DNA from: Lysobacterales bacterium | GTDB lineage: Bacteria > Pseudomonadota > Gammaproteobacteria > Xanthomonadales > Marinicellaceae | Assembly (NCBI GenBank): GCA_026990095.1 | Contig: JALSIL010000373.1 | Coordinates: 1-14,417 of the forward strand | Direction of reading: 5' to 3' | Length of the DNA stretch: 14,417 nucleotides | Shown: piece after piece, positions 1-6,736 of the stretch | Position numbering within the stretch: the first letter of the stretch is position 1 | Layout: every line of letters begins with the position of its first letter | Program-made: the position numbers and the translations under genes | Notes under the pieces: generated by a model | What the model saw: the letters and a program-made list of their open reading frames with translations, nothing else | Databases searched by the model: none | What the model was told of the DNA's origin: nothing

Positions 1-61
1 TTCCGGGTTTGTGAAGCGTATGAATAAGCTCATGTTATAGAAAGCTCTTTTCAAATCTAAC
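1..61. other. Edge sequence before a terminator, no gene assigned
   Basis: This short stretch precedes a strong + strand terminator, so it probably holds the 3' end of a transcription unit that begins outside the window. Two + strand frames are open from the edge: one ends at TAA 25-27 (reading ...FRVCEAYE) and one at TAG 38-40 (reading ...SGFVKRMNKLML). There is too little sequence to choose between them or to recognise a protein, and it could equally be untranslated 3' sequence. Confidence 0.3.
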
Positions 62-97
62 AAAAGCCTGTAGATTATCCAATTTACAGGCTTTTTT
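62..97 (+). terminator. Rho-independent terminator of the upstream unit
   Basis: Bases 62-72 (AAAAGCCTGTA) pair perfectly with 85-95 (TACAGGCTTTT). The stem can continue through a G-T wobble (73/84) and three A-T pairs to a 4-nt loop at 77-80, giving about 15 pairs. A T run (92-97) ends the hairpin on the + strand side. The other strand lacks a comparable T run, so it acts on transcription entering from the left and insulates the fad operon. Confidence 0.85.
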
Positions 98-111
98 ATT
101 ACTTCCTACAC

Positions 112-140
112 TTGACAATACGGTTGCGTATGGAGACAAT
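112..140 (+). promoter_or_regulatory. Putative sigma-70 promoter of the fadI-fadJ operon
   Basis: A perfect -35 hexamer TTGACA lies at 112-117. After a 17-bp spacer comes GACAAT at 135-140, which matches four of six positions of TATAAT. The fadI start codon is about 43 bp further on. Two repeats overlap the elements: GACAATAC occurs at 114-121 and again at 135-142 (21-bp period), and an inverted repeat ATACG-N4-CGTAT spans 118-131, inside the spacer. An operator for a fatty-acid-responsive repressor would fit here, but that is inference. Confidence 0.55.
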
Positions 141-182
141 ACTAAGCTAAAATCTAACCTTAGGACAAACACAAGAGGAATC

Positions 183-1616
183 ATGATATTTAAACAAGCC
201 AAAGTCGCCTTTATTGATGGTGTGCGAACACCATTTGCCAAATCACCTGGACCTTATGCCAAACTTAAATCCTATGACTTAGGACGTGAAGCTTTGTTGG
301 CATTAAAAAAACGTCACCCACTGATTCAAACCAATTGTGAACAAGTAACGATGGGCTGTGTCATACACAACGCAGCAACAAGCAATGTGGCACGTGAAAG
401 CCTTATTGGTGCAGGTTATGATTTATCAATACCAGCCTCAACCGTCACACAAGCATGTATTTCAGCCAATCGAGCCATAACCAATACCGTCGAAGCCATT
501 CAAGCAGGCGTGATGAAAACGGCAGTAGCCGGAGGAGTAGAATCCACATCTGATGCACCTGTGCGAATTTCTGACAAGCTTAAAGCTGTTTTACTCAAAG
601 CACAAAAAGCCAAAGGGGCAAAAGATTATTGGGCGTTGTTTAAACAATTTAAGTTTAAAGATTTAGTGCCTGTAGCACCTGCTATTGCAGAATTTTCAAC
701 AGGACAAACCATGGGACAAGATGCCGATAGATTAGCCGCCCGTTTTGGAATATCTCGCATCGAACAAGATGAATTTGCCTTGCGTTCACACCAATTAGCC
801 ACTCAAGCATGGAAAGATGGAAAATTTGCCCAAGAAGTTGTTCCAGTCTTAGTCGCTCCAACTTTTACCCCCATGGAACAAGACAACACATTCTATGCCA
901 CCTCAAGCATTCAAAAACTATCAAGCTTACGTCCTGTTTTTGTAAAGCCTAATGGCACAGTCACTGCGGGAAATGCATCACCACTTACCGATGGTGCATC
1001 GGCTTGCTTATTGATGGATGTTGACGAAGCAAAAAAACAAGGTTATACACCAGAAGTTGTCATCTATGGCTACACCTATTCGGCACACAACCCCGATGGT
1101 GAATTACTGCTAGGTCCCGCTTTTACCATCCCTAAATTATTAAATGAAGCGGGTCTAACGTTAGATGACATCAGTGTATTTGAAATTCATGAAGCCTTTG
1201 CAGGACAAGTTTTAGCCAATTTAGCCGCCTTACAAGATGAAGAGTTTTGTAAAAACCGCTTGGGTTTAAAAGGATCTTTTGGAGAAATTTCAGTGGGTAA
1301 AATTAATAAACAAGGCGGTTCACTTTCGCTTGGTCATCCTTTTGGTGCAACAGGTGGACGTTTATTGATTTCTGCTTCGCGTCAATTGATGGAAAGTGAT
1401 GGAAAATACGCACTTATTTCGGCTTGTGCAGCAGGGGGACAAGGCAGCAGCATCTTATTAAAGAAAATAACAAGCACCGCAAAGCCAACAAGCAAAAAAA
1501 CGACAAAGAAAACACCAGCTAAAAAGCTTACTAAAAAAGTCACAAAAAAGACGACGACCAAAAAGAAAACAAGTAAGAAAACCAGCAAGAAAACAAACAC
1601 TAAGGAGAATTCATAA
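183..1616 (+). CDS. fadI: FadI-type acetyl-CoA C-acyltransferase (3-ketoacyl-CoA thiolase, beta subunit) with Lys-rich tail
   Basis: Thiolase catalysing the last step of beta-oxidation, cleaving 3-ketoacyl-CoA with CoA to acetyl-CoA and a shortened acyl-CoA. The 477-residue product shows all thiolase hallmarks: nucleophilic Cys92 in QACISAN, HEAF at 336-339, GHP at 384-386 with catalytic His385, and Cys415 in SACAAGGQG. HEAF rather than NEAF, and the position upstream of the alpha-subunit gene, favour the FadI/mitochondrial-trifunctional-beta branch over FadA. FadI is usually about 435 residues; here the core ends near residue 426 and a strongly basic tail of about 50 residues follows (separate entry). 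The start is supported by AGAGGAA at 174-180, a few bases before ATG. The stop codon shares one base with the next start (TAATG), so the two are translationally coupled. Function is confident; FadI versus a close paralogue is less so. Confidence 0.92.
   Translation: MIFKQAKVAFIDGVRTPFAKSPGPYAKLKSYDLGREALLALKKRHPLIQTNCEQVTMGCVIHNAATSNVARESLIGAGYDLSIPASTVTQACISANRAITNTVEAIQAGVMKTAVAGGVESTSDAPVRISDKLKAVLLKAQKAKGAKDYWALFKQFKFKDLVPVAPAIAEFSTGQTMGQDADRLAARFGISRIEQDEFALRSHQLATQAWKDGKFAQEVVPVLVAPTFTPMEQDNTFYATSSIQKLSSLRPVFVKPNGTVTAGNASPLTDGASACLLMDVDEAKKQGYTPEVVIYGYTYSAHNPDGELLLGPAFTIPKLLNEAGLTLDDISVFEIHEAFAGQVLANLAALQDEEFCKNRLGLKGSFGEISVGKINKQGGSLSLGHPFGATGGRLLISASRQLMESDGKYALISACAAGGQGSSILLKKITSTAKPTSKKTTKKTPAKKLTKKVTKKTTTKKKTSKKTSKKTNTKENS
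1461..1613 (+). repeat. Low-complexity Lys/Thr-rich tail of the thiolase
   Basis: This region encodes residues 427-477 of the thiolase. By my count it has 21 Lys and 15 Thr in 51 residues, arranged as irregular KKT, KKTS and TKK units such as KKTSKKTSKKT. The DNA is correspondingly A-rich, with several runs of five to seven A. The composition resembles bacterial histone-H1-like tails (AlgP, HU-extension type) and is probably disordered and nucleic-acid- or polyanion-binding. It stays in frame to the stop and the next gene starts directly after it, so it looks like a genuine extension and not a frameshift. Confidence 0.8.
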
Positions 1617-3727
1617 TGGCGTATTTTACAATTGACATACAAGATGGCATTGCAATTATCGCTCTTGACCAACCAAACTCTCCAGTAAATGTTTTATCTG
1701 CCAGTATGTTGGATGATTTTAAAGCTTTACTGGATACCCTTGAAAAAGATAAAGACATCAAAGCAGCCATTTTATACAGCATGAAAAAAGATTGCTGGGT
1801 CGCAGGTGCTGACATCAAAGCCTTTATGAAGATGAAATCCTCAGATGAAGCAACCGAGTTGTCTCGTGGTGGTAATAAACTCTTATCACGCCTTGCCAAC
1901 CTATCCAAACCAGTCATTGCTGCCATTAACGGTGCCACATTGGGTGGTGGTTTAGAATTTGCACTGGCGTGTCATTACCGCATTGTCAGTACCGATAAAA
2001 AAACCATATTTGGTTTCCCTGAAGTCAAACTTGGTTTATTACCTGGCGGAGGTGGAACGCAACGCAGTGTTCGTCAAGTTGGCTTAACCAATGCTTTGGA
2101 CATGTTATTAACGGGTAAAAATGTTTATCCCTATAAAGCCAAAAAAATCGGCTTAGTGGATGAGCTAATTCACAAAGAAGGACTCTTGCAAGCCGCTATA
2201 AAAGTGGCAAAAGAAGCCGCCGCAAAAGGCAGTGTAAAAAATAAAACACGCAAAAAGAGTTTACTCGATAAAGCATTAAGTACATCTTTAGGCAGGAATT
2301 TTGTACTAAAAAAAGCCCGTGAAACAGTCACTCGCAAAACCCGAGGCAACTACCCAGCTCCCTTAAAGATACTCGACTGCGTGGAAATTGGTTTAGAAAA
2401 TGGCATGCAAGCTGGATTGGAAGCCGAATCAGCAGGTTTTGGTTATTTGCATGGCACAGACGCCTGCAAAAATTTGATTGGCTTGTTCCTTGCTATGCAG
2501 GACAACAAGAAACTCAAATCAGATGCCAAGACACACCAAACCGATACCATTGCCATGATTGGCGCAGGATTTATGGGAGCTGGCATTACCGAAGTTTCCA
2601 TCAAAGCGGGTTACGATGTGGTGTTAAAAGACATATCGCTGGAAGGTTTGGGTAAAGCCTTAAAAACTATTTGGTCCGATTTTAACCGTCTCGTCAAACG
2701 CAAAGCCATGGGGCATGTCGAACGAGATATATTAATGGCAAAGATTACACCGACAATCAAAGAAACCGATATGCAAGCGGTTGATTTAGTAATTGAAGCG
2801 GTATTTGAAGACACCGATTTAAAACAAAACATACTCGCAGGCATAGAAAAAACCTGTGCTGCCAATACTATATTTGCCACCAACACCTCATCCTTACCTG
2901 TTGCCGATATTGCCGCAAAAGCAAAAAAACCTGAAAACGTTATTGGTATGCATTATTTTTCACCTGTTCCTAAAATGCCTTTATTGGAAATTATTGTAAC
3001 GGACAAAACCTCAAGCCGAGCCAAAGCAATAGCAACCAATGTTGGGCTTGCACAAGGAAAAACAGTTGTTGTTGTCAAAGATGGCCCAGGCTTTTATACT
3101 ACCCGTATTTTATCGGCTCTCACACACGAGGCCATTCAGGTACTCAAGCAAGGTGCATCAATTGAATTTATTGACAATGCCATGAAAGATTGGGGTTTCC
3201 CAGTAGGCCCATTATCATTACTTGATGAAGTCGGTATTGATGTGGCAGCCCATATTGCTCGTGGTAATTTGGGTGAGATGTTTAAAGATCGTGGCATAGA
3301 AGAAGACGACAGCGTGCAAAAACTCGCTAATGCTAAATTATTTGGGCGAAAAGCTGGCAAAGGCTTTTATGTTTATCCTAAAAAAGGACGAAAAACCGTT
3401 AATAAAGACATTTACCAATACTTTGGTGGTGAAGAAAGAAAAGAACGGGATAAAACCAAAGTTCAACACCAAATTGGTTTGAGTATGGTTAACGAAGCCC
3501 TCTTGTGTTTACAAGAAGGCATCTTATCTTCCGCATCTGATGGCGATTTAGCCGCCATACTTGGACTTGGATTCCCACCCTTTACAGGCGGTCCTTTTAG
3601 TTTTGTTAATACCCAAGGAGCTAATGTAATACTGTCGTTAATGAATGAACTGCAGGATGAATTTGGCATTCGTTTTAAACCCGCAGACATTCTTATAGCA
3701 CACGCTAAAGATAATAAAGAATTTTGA
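1616..3727 (+). CDS. fadJ: FadJ-type multifunctional fatty-acid oxidation alpha subunit (enoyl-CoA hydratase / 3-hydroxyacyl-CoA dehydrogenase)
   Basis: Bifunctional enzyme that hydrates 2-enoyl-CoA and oxidises the 3-hydroxyacyl-CoA with NAD+, passing 3-ketoacyl-CoA to the thiolase partner. Of 703 residues (FadJ/FadB about 715-730), roughly 1-190 are the crotonase domain, with the two catalytic acidic residues recognisable as Glu114 (GGLEFALAC) and Glu136 (GFPEVKLGLLPGGGG). A basic linker with KTRGNYPAP (242-249) follows. The NAD-binding Rossmann domain begins at GAGFMGAG (316-323), with Asp339 ending the second strand. His446 (MHYFSP) and Glu458 are spaced like the FadB catalytic dyad. A second C-terminal dehydrogenase domain covers about 617-703. 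The start has a strong TAAGGAG at 1601-1607 and overlaps the fadI stop by one base. Gene order (beta, then alpha) is that of fadIJ, not fadBA. No truncation or frameshift is seen. Confidence 0.93.
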   Translation: MAYFTIDIQDGIAIIALDQPNSPVNVLSASMLDDFKALLDTLEKDKDIKAAILYSMKKDCWVAGADIKAFMKMKSSDEATELSRGGNKLLSRLANLSKPVIAAINGATLGGGLEFALACHYRIVSTDKKTIFGFPEVKLGLLPGGGGTQRSVRQVGLTNALDMLLTGKNVYPYKAKKIGLVDELIHKEGLLQAAIKVAKEAAAKGSVKNKTRKKSLLDKALSTSLGRNFVLKKARETVTRKTRGNYPAPLKILDCVEIGLENGMQAGLEAESAGFGYLHGTDACKNLIGLFLAMQDNKKLKSDAKTHQTDTIAMIGAGFMGAGITEVSIKAGYDVVLKDISLEGLGKALKTIWSDFNRLVKRKAMGHVERDILMAKITPTIKETDMQAVDLVIEAVFEDTDLKQNILAGIEKTCAANTIFATNTSSLPVADIAAKAKKPENVIGMHYFSPVPKMPLLEIIVTDKTSSRAKAIATNVGLAQGKTVVVVKDGPGFYTTRILSALTHEAIQVLKQGASIEFIDNAMKDWGFPVGPLSLLDEVGIDVAAHIARGNLGEMFKDRGIEEDDSVQKLANAKLFGRKAGKGFYVYPKKGRKTVNKDIYQYFGGEERKERDKTKVQHQIGLSMVNEALLCLQEGILSSASDGDLAAILGLGFPPFTGGPFSFVNTQGANVILSLMNELQDEFGIRFKPADILIAHAKDNKEF

Positions 3728-3752
3728 TAGCAAAACCCTGTCATAATGGAGC

Positions 3753-3782
3753 GGAGCACCTATGCGTGCTCCTCTTCTTTTA
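3753..3782 (+). terminator. Rho-independent terminator of the fadI-fadJ operon
   Basis: GGAGCAC (3753-3759) pairs perfectly with GTGCTCC (3766-3772) around a 6-nt loop, giving a GC-rich 7-bp stem. It is followed by TCTTCTTTT on the + strand, about 25 nt after the fadJ stop. The minus-strand side has no T tract, so it serves the fad operon only. Confidence 0.8.
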
Positions 3783-3883
3783 GAGTCGTGTTGTATCGTC
3801 TTGCCATCCCGACACCTACCCCCTCTCGGTAAAACCACATAATCGCACACCCCTATAAAAAGACGCAGAACATCACATCTAGG
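3783..3883. other. Intergenic spacer, locally GC-rich, no gene assigned
   Basis: This gap lies between the fad terminator and the 3' end of the minus-strand membrane-protein gene. Within it 3786-3840 has 29 G or C out of 55, clearly above the surrounding AT-rich DNA. A 26-residue minus-strand frame (3760-3840) and the end of a longer one run through, but neither has family resemblance or a ribosome binding site. No terminator for the minus-strand gene is visible. It could be a degraded repeat or the relic of an old insertion; nothing more can be supported. Confidence 0.4.
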
Positions 3884-4438
3884 CTATATTTTATCGATAT
3901 TGCTTTCAATGAGTTTTTGTATATCCAATGAACAATTTGAATCATTTGCGATTAAATCATAGCGAATGGTTCCACATAATCTCGCCAAACTTAAAGACAA
4001 TTCATCCGATTCTAATGCACTAATTTTTCCATCTTTTGAACTGTCTTTAACAACTTGAATAAAATTGGAATATTCTTCCAAAACAGTAGGGTTGGCAATT
4101 GTGGATATTTTATGGGTTAGAAATTCCAACTTTATTAAATCTTTAGGATTAATTTCTCCTTGAATGATGACTTGCTCAATAAAGTCAATTAAACCAAAAT
4201 AGGTTTCTGATTTCAAATCAAAAATCTTAACTCTTTGTTCTTTCTCTAGTTCCACTTCGCTTTGCTTATTTAATAATGCCGCAGTAATCGCAATGGTTGC
4301 AATAGTACCTAACACCAGTAAAACTATTTCTTGTGCAAAAGGCAAGTCTGCTGTATCAATGTAAGCCTGTCTTAGAAATGCATAACCTACAAGAAAAGTG
4401 ACAATAGAGACCAGTAAATATTTGGAGCTGTTTTTCAT
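3884..4438 (-). CDS. Unrecognised two-membrane-segment protein with an EF-hand-like calcium loop
   Basis: I do not recognise this 184-residue protein. Two hydrophobic segments (about 7-22 and 37-56) are separated by a short polar loop and followed by a charged helix (EVELEKEQR, 61-69) and a mostly helical soluble domain to residue 184. Positive charge at the N-terminus suggests both ends face the cytoplasm. Residues 132-143 (DSSKDGKISALE) match the EF-hand loop in full: Asp1, Ser3, Asp5, Gly6, Ile8, Ser9 and Glu12. Amphipathic helices sit on both sides (VLEEYSNFIQVVK before, SDELSLSLARLC after), so calcium binding is a reasonable inference, though only one loop is present. The start ATG at 4436-4438 lacks a clear Shine-Dalgarno, but a perfect -10 lies upstream. 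It stands alone, divergent from kbl, with no partner gene. The gene is very likely real; its role is unknown. Confidence 0.85.
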   Translation of the reverse strand: MKNSSKYLLVSIVTFLVGYAFLRQAYIDTADLPFAQEIVLLVLGTIATIAITAALLNKQSEVELEKEQRVKIFDLKSETYFGLIDFIEQVIIQGEINPKDLIKLEFLTHKISTIANPTVLEEYSNFIQVVKDSSKDGKISALESDELSLSLARLCGTIRYDLIANDSNCSLDIQKLIESNIDKI

Positions 4439-4464
4439 TTTGGATAATAATTTGAATTAGAGCT

Positions 4465-4470
4465 ATTATA
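4465..4470 (-). promoter_or_regulatory. -10 element for the EF-hand membrane protein
   Basis: Read on the minus strand this is a perfect TATAAT, 26 bp upstream of the start codon at 4438. No good -35 hexamer is found at 16-18 bp, so the promoter may depend on an activator or be weak. The region 4439-4584 is a divergent promoter region and holds no gene. Confidence 0.45.
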
Positions 4471-4527
4471 CCCTAATCTAATAAGAGGTATACTTTTTGT
4501 TCTTCCTGTGAAAATTAAAGGAATTTA

Positions 4528-4546
4528 TTGACAACTTTGCTAAAAT
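4528..4546 (+). promoter_or_regulatory. Putative kbl promoter (extended -10)
   Basis: TGCTAAAAT at 4538-4546 has the form of an extended -10 (TGn followed by a five-of-six match to TATAAT), 38 bp before the kbl ATG. A perfect TTGACA lies at 4528-4533 but is too close to serve as its -35, and no good -10 lies 17 bp after it. The region clearly looks promoter-like, but which element is used is uncertain. Confidence 0.4.
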
Positions 4547-4584
4547 AAGCATTTACCCAAATCCATACACATCAACCTAATCCA

Positions 4585-5766
4585 ATGAACAATAAAATCA
4601 AACAACAATTTCAAAACACCCTGCGAGAAATCAAAGAAGCTGGCCTTTATAAAGATGAACGAATCATCACTAGCCCGCAATCTGCTCACATATCTTTACC
4701 AAATGGTAAAAGCGTTATAAATTTTTGTGCCAATAACTATTTAGGCTTGGCAGATAATAAAGAGATAATCCAAGCCGCAACAAATGCCTTACAAACCCAC
4801 GGTTTTGGTATGGCTTCGGTGCGATTCATTTGTGGAACGCAAGATTTACATAAAAAATTGGAAAATTCTATTAGTGATTTCTTAGGGACGCAAGACACCA
4901 TTTTATATTCTTCTTGTTTTGATGCCAATGGCGGTTTGTTTGAGACAATTCTATCCGCTGAAGATGCCGTAATCAGTGATGAACTCAATCATGCTTCGAT
5001 TATTGATGGCGTGCGTTTGTGTAAAGCCAAACGATTTCGTTATAAAAATAGTGATATGGGCAACCTTGAACAATGTTTACAAGATGCACAAGATGCCACT
5101 ATTCGCTTAATCGTTACAGACGGAGTTTTCAGCATGGATGGAACCATCGCTAAATTAGATGAAATTGTCGATTTAGCAGAAAAGTACGATGCCATGATAA
5201 TGGTTGATGATTCCCATGCTACAGGTTTCACCGGACCCACTGGCCGTGGTTCTGCTGAATTATGTGGTGTACTAGATAAAATTGACATCTTTACATCAAC
5301 ATTAGGTAAGGCACTTGGTGGAGGTTCGGGTGGATTTACTTCGGGAAAAAAAGAAATCATCGATTTGTTACGCCAACGTTCTCGTCCTTATTTGTTTTCT
5401 AACACTTTACCACCTCCATTAGTCGCTGCTGGTATTAAAGTTTTTGAATTACTCAATAACTCCAATGAGTTACGAGAAAAACTTAATGCAAATACACGTT
5501 ATTTCAGAAGTGAAATTGTCAAACTAGGTTTTGATGTCAGTGGCGAAGTTCATTCAATAGTCCCTATCATGTTATACGATGCTAAATTGGCAAAAAACAT
5601 GGCAGATAGATTACTTGAACTTGGTATTTATTGTATTGGTTTTAGTTTCCCTGTCGTTCCTAAAGATAAGGCTCGAATTAGATTGCAAATATCTGCAGCC
5701 CATTCGCGTGAAGATTTGGACAAAGCATTGGCTTGTTTTGCTCAAGTTAAGCAAGAATTTACTTAA
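4585..5766 (+). CDS. kbl: Glycine C-acetyltransferase (2-amino-3-ketobutyrate CoA ligase)
   Basis: PLP-dependent alpha-oxoamine synthase that splits 2-amino-3-ketobutyrate with CoA into glycine and acetyl-CoA, the second step of threonine breakdown. The 393 residues match the family length (E. coli 398) and it aligns from its first residues. Visible active-site features are His136 (NHASIIDG), which stacks on the cofactor, Asp208 and His211 in DDSHATGF, PLP-linked Lys242 in TSTLGKALGG, and the carboxylate-binding Arg366 in ARIRLQISAAH. These distinguish it from the relatives HemA, BioF and serine palmitoyltransferase, which share the fold; BioF is the main alternative but the N-terminus and GTQDLHKKLE region fit Kbl best. 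The start has no Shine-Dalgarno sequence. tdh, which often forms an operon with kbl, is not adjacent. It ends only 7 bp from the convergent cmoB, with no terminator between. Confidence 0.93.
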   Translation: MNNKIKQQFQNTLREIKEAGLYKDERIITSPQSAHISLPNGKSVINFCANNYLGLADNKEIIQAATNALQTHGFGMASVRFICGTQDLHKKLENSISDFLGTQDTILYSSCFDANGGLFETILSAEDAVISDELNHASIIDGVRLCKAKRFRYKNSDMGNLEQCLQDAQDATIRLIVTDGVFSMDGTIAKLDEIVDLAEKYDAMIMVDDSHATGFTGPTGRGSAELCGVLDKIDIFTSTLGKALGGGSGGFTSGKKEIIDLLRQRSRPYLFSNTLPPPLVAAGIKVFELLNNSNELREKLNANTRYFRSEIVKLGFDVSGEVHSIVPIMLYDAKLAKNMADRLLELGIYCIGFSFPVVPKDKARIRLQISAAHSREDLDKALACFAQVKQEFT

Positions 5767-5773
5767 GATTATT

Positions 5774-6736
5774 TTATTTTTTTTGTGCAACTATTGTGGC
5801 TCGCTTAGGTAAAGCATAACCTTCAATAGTTGCACTTCTGTCTTTGTTAAGAAACTTCTCTAAAGAATGAAATTCCATCCATTGTGTTGAACGTTGTTCT
5901 TCAATAGTCGTTTCAGTTACATCTATACACCTTACCTCTCTAAATCCGTTGCGTTCAAGCATAATAATCAACATAGCAACAGAGGGTAAAAACCAAACAT
6001 TCCTCATCTGTGCATAACGCCCTTGTGGTAACAAACAGGTCATTTCATCGCCCTCAACAACTAATGTTTCAAGAACTAAGTGCCCTCCTTGTTTGATGGT
6101 ATCTGCTAATTCCATAATGTGATGAATGGGCGATTTTCTGTGGTATAAAACCCCCATTGAAAACACCACATCAAAATGGCATAGCTTTGTTGGAAGATTT
6201 TCCAAAGTTAAAGGCAAAATCGCTGCAGCACTTTTCGTGTATTTTTCAACACTCCAAAACTGCATAATTTGCAACAAGCCTGGATCAATACCCATTAATA
6301 ACAATGGCTTGTGTGCTTTCATTCGAAACAGATAATAGCCATTACCACAACCCACATCTAAGATGAGTTTGTTTTCAAGTGCTGGCAATTTTTGTTGGAT
6401 ACGATTCCACTTCATCCACGATTGCCATTCTGAATCAATAAAGCAACCAAACATATCAAACGGGCCTTTACGCCAAGGCATCAAGCCTTTATAACAAGAA
6501 TCAATCAAACCGTGTTCCACATTTTTACCCTCACAGCGTATAGCGTGGCAAGAATAATCCACAGCAGTAACCTCAACTTCAGGCAGGCTTCTTAAGGTTT
6601 CTCGCCACCGAGGGTAATCGCCCTGCTTTGGGTTTCTGAGCTTATCTTGCGTTAGGCGTTGCAAACCAGAAATTTCTTTTTCAGAGAAACCCAACTCCTG
6701 TAATTTTTTCCAAAACGGTTTATATAAAGCTAACAT
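5774..6736 (-). CDS. cmoB: tRNA U34 carboxymethyltransferase CmoB
   Basis: Transfers a carboxymethyl group from carboxy-S-adenosylmethionine to 5-hydroxyuridine at the wobble position of tRNA, giving cmo5U, which broadens codon reading. The 320 residues are close to E. coli CmoB (323). The Rossmann methyltransferase motif I is LDVGCGNGYY (126-135). Around it are PWRKGPFDMFG (87-97, Lys90), IDSEWQSWMKW (100-110, Trp104, Lys109), SMGVLYHRKSP (193-203, Tyr198) and the C-terminal LPKRA (309-313, Arg312). By family knowledge these are the residues that hold the carboxylate of the cofactor and so separate CmoB from ordinary SAM methyltransferases. Its ATG shares one base with the cmoA stop (TAATG), so translation is coupled to the gene that makes its substrate. 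Confidence 0.96.
   Translation of the reverse strand: MLALYKPFWKKLQELGFSEKEISGLQRLTQDKLRNPKQGDYPRWRETLRSLPEVEVTAVDYSCHAIRCEGKNVEHGLIDSCYKGLMPWRKGPFDMFGCFIDSEWQSWMKWNRIQQKLPALENKLILDVGCGNGYYLFRMKAHKPLLLMGIDPGLLQIMQFWSVEKYTKSAAAILPLTLENLPTKLCHFDVVFSMGVLYHRKSPIHHIMELADTIKQGGHLVLETLVVEGDEMTCLLPQGRYAQMRNVWFLPSVAMLIIMLERNGFREVRCIDVTETTIEEQRSTQWMEFHSLEKFLNKDRSATIEGYALPKRATIVAQKK

Noticed and set aside
1382..1672. Minus-strand frame of 96 codons rich in Phe, Val and Leu that looks like a membrane protein
   Set aside because: It is the antisense of the Lys-rich AAA/AAG tail, which reads TTT/CTT on the other strand. The thiolase frame has a ribosome binding site and full family support.
3638..3850. 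Minus-strand frames through the spacer and fadJ end, including one of 26 codons at 3760-3840
   Set aside because: They cross the fad terminator and part of fadJ, have no ribosome binding site and match no family I know.
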